Shown here one piece after another: positions 57,025 through 64,000 of a stretch of 64,000 nt of DNA. The translations under genes were made by a program, and so were the position numbers. The stretch is from Cepaea nemoralis (lineage: Eukaryota > Mollusca > Gastropoda > Stylommatophora > Helicidae), in assembly GCA_014155875.1 (NCBI GenBank), contig JACEFZ010011112.1:145001-209000 (forward strand), given 5' to 3'. The notes beneath the pieces are model-generated. The model made no database searches, was not told the DNA's origin, and saw only the letters and a list, made by a program, of their open reading frames with translations. Every line of letters begins with the position of its first letter. Within the stretch, counting starts at the first letter, position 1.

Positions 57025-57355
57025 TATATTGGATACAGAGAATAACAAATGAATCCATGCAAGAAATGAATATTGAAGAAGGCTGGCTGCTAAAGCTGAT
57101 AAAGCAAAGAAAATTGAAATATTTTGGTCACTTTAAATGTCATGGAAGTTTGCAGAGAACAGTCATGGAGGGGTATATGCCCAGGGAAGAGAAGAAGAGG
57201 AAGCCCAAAGACTAGATGGGTGCAGGATGTGGCGGATGATCTCCAGATGGGTGTATCGGACGCGGGACATCTTGCTTATGACTAGAAATTTTCCGGAAGG
57301 TTGTTATGGAAGCGAAGTTCTGCAAAGGGCATGCTACTGAATGAATGAATGGATA
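57025..57355 (+). pseudogene. LINE C-terminal relic Q, different family
   Basis: WIQRITNESMQEMNIEEGWL, then LIKQRKLKYFGHFKCHGSLQ, then VMEGYMPREEKKRKPK; after a frameshift VMEAKFCKGHATE-stop followed by a GAATGAATGAATGG tail. The order and the tetranucleotide tail identify a LINE 3' end distinct from relics A-O. Confidence 0.8.
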
Positions 57356-57860
57356 AATTCATCTAAAAATATATTGCCATTGCTTTCCTTGGCTGTGTCC
57401 ATCACGGTCGGTGACCGTAGCTATAATCTGTGTAAATATATCCTCTGGCTGCCTACCGTCGCTAACTTAAATTCTATAGAGACTATAACTAACAACTATC
57501 TGTCGGTTGCTCCCAAGCTTATTCCACCACCTGTTGTCATAGTTTCTCATTACCCTCGCTGGGCGGCTAAACCGGTAAACAGAAACTTAATAAACTAGGT
57601 GCATATTTAATGAGGTTGATTCGACCTGATTATTGTGTTGGTCGAAACCTGCAGCCATATTTAAATACACTGTTGATTTCCTCCTCCTCTCTTCCCTTTT
57701 CCATGGTGTTTCACTGGGTTACTGTAGTTAACTTGATTCAAAGTCATTAAAACGTGATATATCACATTAACTATACTAGTCAGGTTAACGCATCTTTCCG
57801 GTGATCCATTTGAGACAAATCGAGCTATAGTGTTGAACTTCATTTCCCGTGAATTGAACT
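57356..57860. other. Unclassified spacer
   Basis: It contains an 85-codon frame (57341-57598) without recognised features. Confidence 0.35.
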
Positions 57861-58025
57861 GAACTACATACACTCTCGTGACCTGGGATAGTGTGGGCAT
57901 CAGCTACAGCTGTTTCCTCGACAACAAGCTCTCCGTAAACTTACATGATGGAAGCCTGCAGTATGAGCGGCTCTTTGATATCTCTGTCGTCGTCTTTTAC
58001 CGCCATGTTCGCCATGAAGATTCCG
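57861..58025 (+). CDS. Doubtful host exon, Ig-like
   Basis: The open stretch VGISYSCFLDNKLSV, then YERLFDISVVVFYRHVRHED SG ends at a strong donor (CCG/GTAAGT, 58025). RHEDSG before a splice site is like the D-x-G-x-Y end of an immunoglobulin domain. An acceptor could be CAGCTACAG at about 57910. There is no second exon in the window and the first Cys context is weak, so this may be chance. Confidence 0.25.
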
Positions 58026-58190
58026 GTAAGTTTGAAATTAATCGAAGTTTTACTCTGTAAATCATGATGATCCCGTTAAGTGTAAAATTAATCATAGTTT
58101 TACTCAGTAAATCATGAAAATTCAAGTGAGTGTATAATTAATCATAGTTTTACTCTGTAAATCATGAAGATCGCGGTAAGTATAATCTTA
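58010..58190. repeat. ~53-bp tandem repeat over a donor-like junction
   Basis: CATGAAGATTCCGGTAAGTT, TGAAATTAATC.., AGTTTTACTCTGTAAAT recurs at about 58014, 58063, 58112 and 58165, with GGTAAG, GTTAAG, AGTGAG and GGTAAG at the junction. Confidence 0.85.
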
Positions 58191-59400
58191 TATACAGAAG
58201 AATACTTAAGACAATCTACCTACAGAAGAATACTTAAGACAATCTACCTACAGAAGAATACTTAAGAAATATAACTTAAATAAGAATACTCAAGGCAATC
58301 TACCTACAGAAGAATACTTACGACAAACTACCTACAGAAGAATACTTAGGACAATCTACCTACAGAAGAATACTTAAGAAATATAACTTAAATAAGAATA
58401 CTCAAGGCAATCTACCTACAGAAGAATACTTACGACAAACTACCTACAGAAGAATACTTAAGACAATCTACCTACAGAAGAATACTTAAGAAATATAACT
58501 TAAATAAGAATACTCAAGGCAATCTACCTACAGAAGAATACTTACGACAAACTACCTACAGAAGAATACTTAGGACAATCTACCTACTGAAGAATACTTG
58601 AGAAATACAACTTACAGAAGAATACTTAAGAAATATAACTTAAATAAGAATACTCAAGGCAATCTACCTACAGAAGAATACTTACGACAAACTACCTACA
58701 GAAGAATACTTAAGACAATCTACCTACAGAAGAATACTTAAGAAATATAACTTAAATAAGAATACTCAAGGCAATCTACCTACAGAAGAATACTTACGAC
58801 AATCTACCTACAGAAGAATACTTAGGACAATCTACCTACAGAAGAATACTTAGGACAATCTACCTACTGAAGAATACTTAGGACAATCTACCTACAGAAG
58901 AATACTTAGGACAATCTACCTACAGAAGAATACTTAGGACAATCTACCTACTGAAGAATACTTGAGAAATACAACTTACAGAAGAATACTTAAGAAATAC
59001 AACTTACAGAAGAATACTTAAGAAATATAACCTACAGTCTACCTACAGAAGAATACTTAACACAATCTACCTACGGAACAATACTTAAGACAATATATCT
59101 ACAAAATAAACTTAAGACAACCTTTTTTTTTGTTTTTTGCATATCCTTTACAGGACATCGCTGTCAACAGCAGCATCTTTCAACTGTCTGTTGATTTCTT
59201 GGCAAGATTACGCTCAGTAGTTTGCCATTGCTTTCTGAGCGGCCGGCTCAGTATCCCGCAAGTCACCAGCGGGGGTCGAACCGCTCCCAGTTCTCTCCCG
59301 CTACGAGACTCTGCGTGATAAACGGGATAACGGAGAAAGTGTTGTAACCCCTCAGCCAGAGAGACCGGCTAAGACAACCTACCTACAGAATTATCTCGCC
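58190..59400. repeat. ~28-bp satellite with a 55-bp variant, split by a SINE
   Basis: ACCTACAGAAGAATACTTA + AGACAATCT units, interspersed with GAAATATAACTTAAATAAGA plus ATACTCAAGGCAATCT segments that recur five times as part of a longer unit. It resumes after the SINE at 59370. Confidence 0.92.
59124..59369 (-). mobile_element. SINE-I copy 18 with target duplication
   Basis: 11-bp duplication TAAGACAACCT (59113-59123, 59370-59380) made of the satellite unit. On minus: A box TGGCTGAGGGG, B box GGTTCGACCCC, core, hairpin and A-rich tail. Near-identical to copy 13 over most of its length. Confidence 0.93.
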
Positions 59401-59624
59401 GGTGCCACTGAGTTGGCTGCGATCTAAGGGAGGGTACTATGCCATTACATGATGTTTTCGTCTGCAGTGAAAGTGATCTTTGACACACCAAACCCAATCT
59501 TAGTTGCCATATTGTCTATCCAGATCAGTTTTCCAGTGGTGTTCTCTTAACCAATTATTCGGCACGAAAAAACAACAACAACAACAAAAATGATTATCCG
59601 TACGAGATCATTATTGAGGAAAGT

Positions 59625-59790
59625 GTACCGGGTAAGAGGAGAAGAGAAAAGCCACAATGCAGATGGATTCCAGATGTGATAGCTATTTACACATAACAGC
59701 AATGATGGCAGAACAGAACGCCTAGCTCATGATAGAGAGAAATTTCAAAAGACTTTTGTGGGCGTACAGATCTGTACTGGGTAACCGAAT
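59625..59790 (+). pseudogene. LINE C-terminal relic R
   Basis: VPGKRRREKPQCRWIPDVI, then after stops DREKFQKTFVGVQ-like residues: a LINE tail module (GKR-R-RP--RW--DI) with frameshifts. 59401-59624 and 59791-60289 show nothing else. Confidence 0.6.
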
Positions 59791-60289
59791 TGAATAGGAT
59801 TCCTGTACGCAGATTCGAAAGGGTGCTGTGACTACTTAAGATTGTGCTGCATGCTTCTATCTTGTCGAGTCAGTAATTTACTTTGTAAGAACCAAGAAAC
59901 AGTATTACTTATGCAAGTCTGCAGAAACTGGAGATAGAACTAATTACGTACGGCTTAGAACTGGAGAAATTAGCAAGTAAAAATAGTCAAGAGTTTAGAA
60001 AGCTGGTATAGTCTATACGTAACGTTCGAGAATGTATTCGTGCGGAACTAATGAACTGCACGTTGAGTCAAAACAAAGATTTGTTTCAGACGACTGTCGG
60101 AAATAAGTATATCTCCAAGAATAGAATCTTCAAAACGAGTACACAGTGAAATAACTTGAAAAGGTCAGGTTATGTCTTAGATATAAGTGACGGGGTAGGG
60201 GTAATTCGTATCAAAGAAGAAGTGAGTTATCTCCTTTCCCCTGCTTGCCTAGGGGGCACCCTAGGAAAAAGTTTATCCCCAAGATCAAA

Positions 60290-61760
60290 GTGACATGAGA
60301 CTATTGAGCAGATGGTGGATGGAGCTGAGGAGTAGCCGACAGATAATTCTTGGTGATGATCTCAAGTTTCACGACGATATACAGAGTATCTGGTTATAGA
60401 GACAGTGTCTACGGCCAACGACCAGTATGGTAAAAAAAGACAGCAATTGTATGGTCACTGCCAAGAAAAACAGCAATTGAATGGTCACTGCCAAGAAAGA
60501 CAGCAATTGAATGGTCAATGCCAAGAAAGACAGCAATTGTATGGTCACTGCCAAGAAAGACAGCAATTGTATGGTCACTGCCAAGAAAGAAGGCAACTGA
60601 ATGCTCACTACCAAGAAAGACAGCAATTGTATGGTCACTGCCAAGAAAGACAGCAATTGTATGGTCACTGCCAAGAAAGACAGCAATTGTATGGTCACTG
60701 CCAAGAAAGACAGCAATTGTATGGTCACTGCCAAGAAAGACAGCAATTGTATGGTCACTGCCAAGAAAGACAGCAATTGTATGGTCACTGCCAAGAAAGA
60801 CAACAATTGAATGGTCACTGCCAAGAAAGACAGCAATTGTATGGTCACTGCCAAGAAAGAAGGCAACTGAATGCTCACTGCCAAGAAAGACAGCAATTGT
60901 ATGGTCACTGCCAAGAAAGAAGGCAACTGAATGCTCACTGCCAAGAAAGACAGCAATTGTATGGTCACTGCCATTAAAGACAGCAATTGTATGGTCACTG
61001 CCAAGAAAGAAGGCAATTGTATGGTCACTGCCAAGAAAGACAGCAATTGTATGGTCACTGCCAAGAAAGACAGCAATTGTATGGTCACTGCCAAGAAAGA
61101 AGGCAACTGAATGCTCACTGCCAAGAAAGACAGCAATTGTATGGTCACTGCCAAGAAAGACAACAATTGTATGGTCACTGCAAAGAAAGAAAGTAATTGT
61201 ATGGTCACTGCCAAGAAAGAAAGCAATTGATTTGTTACTGCCAAGAAAGAAGGCAATTGTATGGTCACTGCCAAGAAATAAGGCAATTGCAAACTACCTT
61301 TTGTACAGATCCCTTGCTTAGCATGCGTGTATGCAGTGTATATTCAACGTGAAGGACGTCATTGAGTTTCAGAACTGCCTCGTCTGGTAGGGAACAGCAT
61401 TTGCTACAAGTGCTACCAGACCGTCATCTAACGACTAGACAAGTCCAGAAGTAATAACGACTAGACAAGTCCAGAAGTAATGCATTTGTTATTGGGACCT
61501 GGAATGTGAGAGCACTTATGCAAGCTGGTAAACTTGAAAATATCAAGAGGGAAATTAAAAAAATGAATGTCAGTATCTTAGGATAATGTGAGACGAGACT
61601 GGTTTGAGCAGGAGAAATGTACTCAGACAAATATAGAATAATGTACTCAAGTGGGCATAAACATGAAATGGGTGTGAGTATAATCTTCGTATTGTGCTAC
61701 ATCGCATTCAGAAATGACTACCAATACACAAGACAGAAAGTGTTGGACAGGTATTATCAC
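60290..61760 (+). mobile_element. LINE 5' end: leader, 30-bp array and start of AP-endonuclease
   Basis: Leader homology to 119-285 flanks the array (60311-60432 and 61275-61310). A 27-bp duplication (GACTAGACAAGTCCAGAAGT, about 61433 and 61460) follows. From 61482 the frame reads FVIGTWNVRALMQAGKLENI, KMNVSILG-stop, CETRL: the N-terminus of an APE-type endonuclease with the conserved N of TWN and E of CET. Such enzymes nick the target DNA. Stop codons and a sudden end near 61760 make it a relic. Confidence 0.8.
60430..61285. repeat. 30-bp minisatellite, ~28 units
   Basis: CAGCAATTGTATGGTCACTG CCAAGAAAGA. The main variants are AGGCAACTGAATGCTCACTG (five times) and a few singletons. Unit period 30 leaves 190-307-codon frames on both strands, all spurious. 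Confidence 0.97.
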
Positions 61761-63030
61761 CACGTCATAGGACAAAGACTTTAAGAAGAAGATATCTTAG
61801 TATACATAAAGCTACTTCAGGTAGCTAATAGAGTGGGGTTTGTATCTGAAACTAAAAATTCGTAAACTTTACTTGTGTCTCAAAACCTAAGGACGTGTTT
61901 AGAGGCACGATGGTCATCGCTGTCTGGGGAAGAACCGGGTAGGGTCAAGAGTCCAGTGGTGGAGGCTTAAATTGTTGTACCATAGGACAATTGTTAATGT
62001 TATACTTCTCTCACATTCTTATAAAACATACTGAAAGGAAATGTCGTTAGCGAGGCGGCAAAAGGCAGACAACGATATAAATTTAAAGGATAGCATGATG
62101 TGAACGAACAGCAGTCTGTCAGAGTGTACAACTAAAACGAGAGGCGAGAAGTATTAGAGATCCATTGCGGCCAACCTTCATTGTGGAGACGGGACTTGAC
62201 TGATTGTGTCGCCCGTTGACTTCCTGCTACCCTGCATTTGTGACAGTCTGCAAGGCTTCTCACATTATATTATTCAACTTCATAAACGAACACTTACAGT
62301 GCTGTCACGGTAATTGTTAAGAGCGAAACGGTGTCCATAGTTTGAGAAGTACTGTATTAGGACATTACAAGCCCCATACAACTGTCACACTATACTCAGA
62401 AACATCTCTCCACCTCGCACGCCCGTGTCCCAAATTCATCCCTTGAGATGCAATTTACACACAATATATGTTTATTCCATTCACGTATCCGTTAATACAG
62501 TCTATGAAGACCATACCAACCGGAACGACGAACCAGGGGAATAATGCTTAAAGTGCATGTATAATGTTTATGTTTTGAGACATTCTGCCTGAATACTGTG
62601 TTGTTTAATGTGCATACATGTACATACAAGTTATGATTACGTTTCTCATCTTCTTTCTCTTTCCCTTTCTGAACTAAGTTACCAGCTACTTTATTTTGGA
62701 AATATTAGTGCACGTTTATGAGGGCCACTACGTCCCAGAGTTAAAGAGAAAAGACTGAAGGAAGTAATTGTTTTTACTTGCTTACTGCATTCTGTCTTTG
62801 AGGGGTATTTATGGTGCTGTTCAGTGTTTCCCGGACATACAGACAATCTGAAATTATTTTTACAAAGAGCGTTTTTGCACTGGTCGGAAACGCAAATTGC
62901 TGACGACGAAAGTATGCGTGCTCAACGGTTTAGTTAATTAATCTTGTAAAAGAAGTCTTGCTGTGAGGAGGCCAGCTCAAGATTCCACTTAGAAATCGTT
63001 GGAAGGCGTAGGCTACCATGACCGTCACGA
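61761..63030. other. Unclassified spacer
   Basis: No coding motif, element end or repeat recognised. Confidence 0.45.
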
Positions 63031-63660
63031 GGTCGAATTTCTGAGTTACATCATTCAGCAGGATATTATTGAATACCACGTTCATGGACAGAGAACAAAA
63101 GGTCGGATTTCTGAGTTACATCATTCAGCAGGATATTATTGAATACCACGTTCATGGACAGAGAACAAAAGGTCGGATTTCTGAGTTACATCATTCAGCA
63201 GGATATTATTGAATACCACGTTCATGGACAGAGAACAAAAGGTCGGATTTCTGAGTTACATCATTCAGCAGGATATTATTGAATACCACGTTCATGGACA
63301 GAGAACAAAAGGTCGGATTTCTGAGTTACATCATTCAGCAGGATATTATTGAATACCACGTTCATGGACAGAGAACAAAAGGTCGGATTTCTGAGTTACA
63401 TCATTCAGCAGGATATTATTGAATGCCACGTTCATGGACAGAGAACAAAAGGTCGGATTTCTGAGTTACATCATTCAGCAGGATATTATTGAATGCCACG
63501 TTCATGGACAGAGAACAAAAGGTCGGATTTCTGAGTTACATCATTCAGCAGGATATTATTGAATGCCACGTTCATGGGCAGAGAACAAAAGGTCGGATTT
63601 CTGAGTTACATCATTCAGCAGGATATTATTGAATACCACGTTGATAGACAGAGAAAAAAA
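63031..63660. repeat. 70-bp satellite, 9 units
   Basis: GGTCGGATTTCTGAGTTACA, TCATTCAGCAGGATATTATT, GAAT(A/G)CCACGTTCATGGACA, GAGAACAAAA. Almost identical; the A/G variant splits the array into left (A) and right (G) blocks, with first and last units most diverged. Confidence 0.97.
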
Positions 63661-64000
63661 TTGTCTCACTGAGAGGAGTTTAACTATACACGAAGTACAA
63701 GTATTTGATGGACAGGCGGATTACAATTCTCCCATTACCCCCAACCCGTTCAACCTCAAGGAGAAGTTATGTTAGGGTCCATCCTAGCTCAGATTAATAA
63801 TCCTGTTACTGAGGCAGCAGAAAATAGCAGCTGCCCACGGTTTTACTCGCACAAGCTTATTACGAGGGTAAGTTAATAATAATAAGTAAGTCACAAATGG
63901 CTGACGAAAAATAACTAAAGATGATAACAACTTGAAACCAGTTTATTTTTATACATACATTGTCCCTTTATTTCTCAACATAATTTCCACTAACATTGAT
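63661..64000. other. Unclassified window end
   Basis: No element recognised. Confidence 0.4.

Noticed and set aside
60369..61321. ORFs of 307, 267 and 190 codons
   Set aside because: Overlapping frames on both strands over a 30-bp minisatellite; the sequence is traced to a LINE leader, not coding.

Overview
This is eukaryotic, animal nuclear DNA that is almost entirely repeats. I could find no intact host gene. tRNA-headed SINEs with pol III A and B boxes, non-LTR retrotransposon (LINE) fragments, a Ty3/gypsy-like LTR element, hAT-type and TA-flanked short DNA elements, long microsatellites and minisatellites all point to an invertebrate metazoan. The mix of LINE and SINE types looks lophotrochozoan (perhaps a mollusc), but that is an impression, not proof. 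There are no bacterial or viral features, operons or CRISPR.

Layout. 1-1.1 kb: LINE reverse-transcriptase relic (minus) split by a younger, internally deleted LINE. 2.2-9.8 kb: SINEs of several families, a hAT element, small tandem repeats and two LINE relics. 10.2-17.0 kb: the best-defined element, a minus-strand LTR retrotransposon with two ~2.2 kb LTRs and a 5-bp target duplication; gag, zinc knuckle, protease and the integrase C-terminus remain, while RT, RNase H and the integrase core are missing. 18.2-26.3 kb: microsatellites, a LINE RT fragment, the longest LINE ORF (20.48-21.09 kb), a 1.9-kb LINE-free stretch, TTC arrays and a 53-bp satellite. 26.4-34.6 kb: LINE 3' ends, two of them carrying minisatellites inside former coding sequence, a 1.9 kb degenerate array and 36/16/21-bp arrays. 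35.7-40.0 kb: a ~50-bp palindromic satellite with a short TIR element inside it, then a 30-bp array that passes into eighteen 75-bp units. 40-47 kb: SINEs, a hAT element and microsatellites. 47.5-50.1 kb: an interspersed element swollen by TCTG and GGA repeats. 50-60 kb: SINEs, tetranucleotide arrays, LINE relics and one doubtful host exon near 58.0 kb. 60.3-61.8 kb: LINE 5' end with a 30-bp array in its leader and an endonuclease start. 63.0-63.7 kb: nine 70-bp units.

The main theme is the link between mobile elements and tandem repeats: several arrays can be traced to a particular segment of a LINE or SINE, and several elements sit inside arrays with readable target duplications. All LINE coding regions are truncated, frameshifted or deleted, so nothing here looks autonomous. 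Repeat boundaries and divergence figures were read by eye and are approximate.
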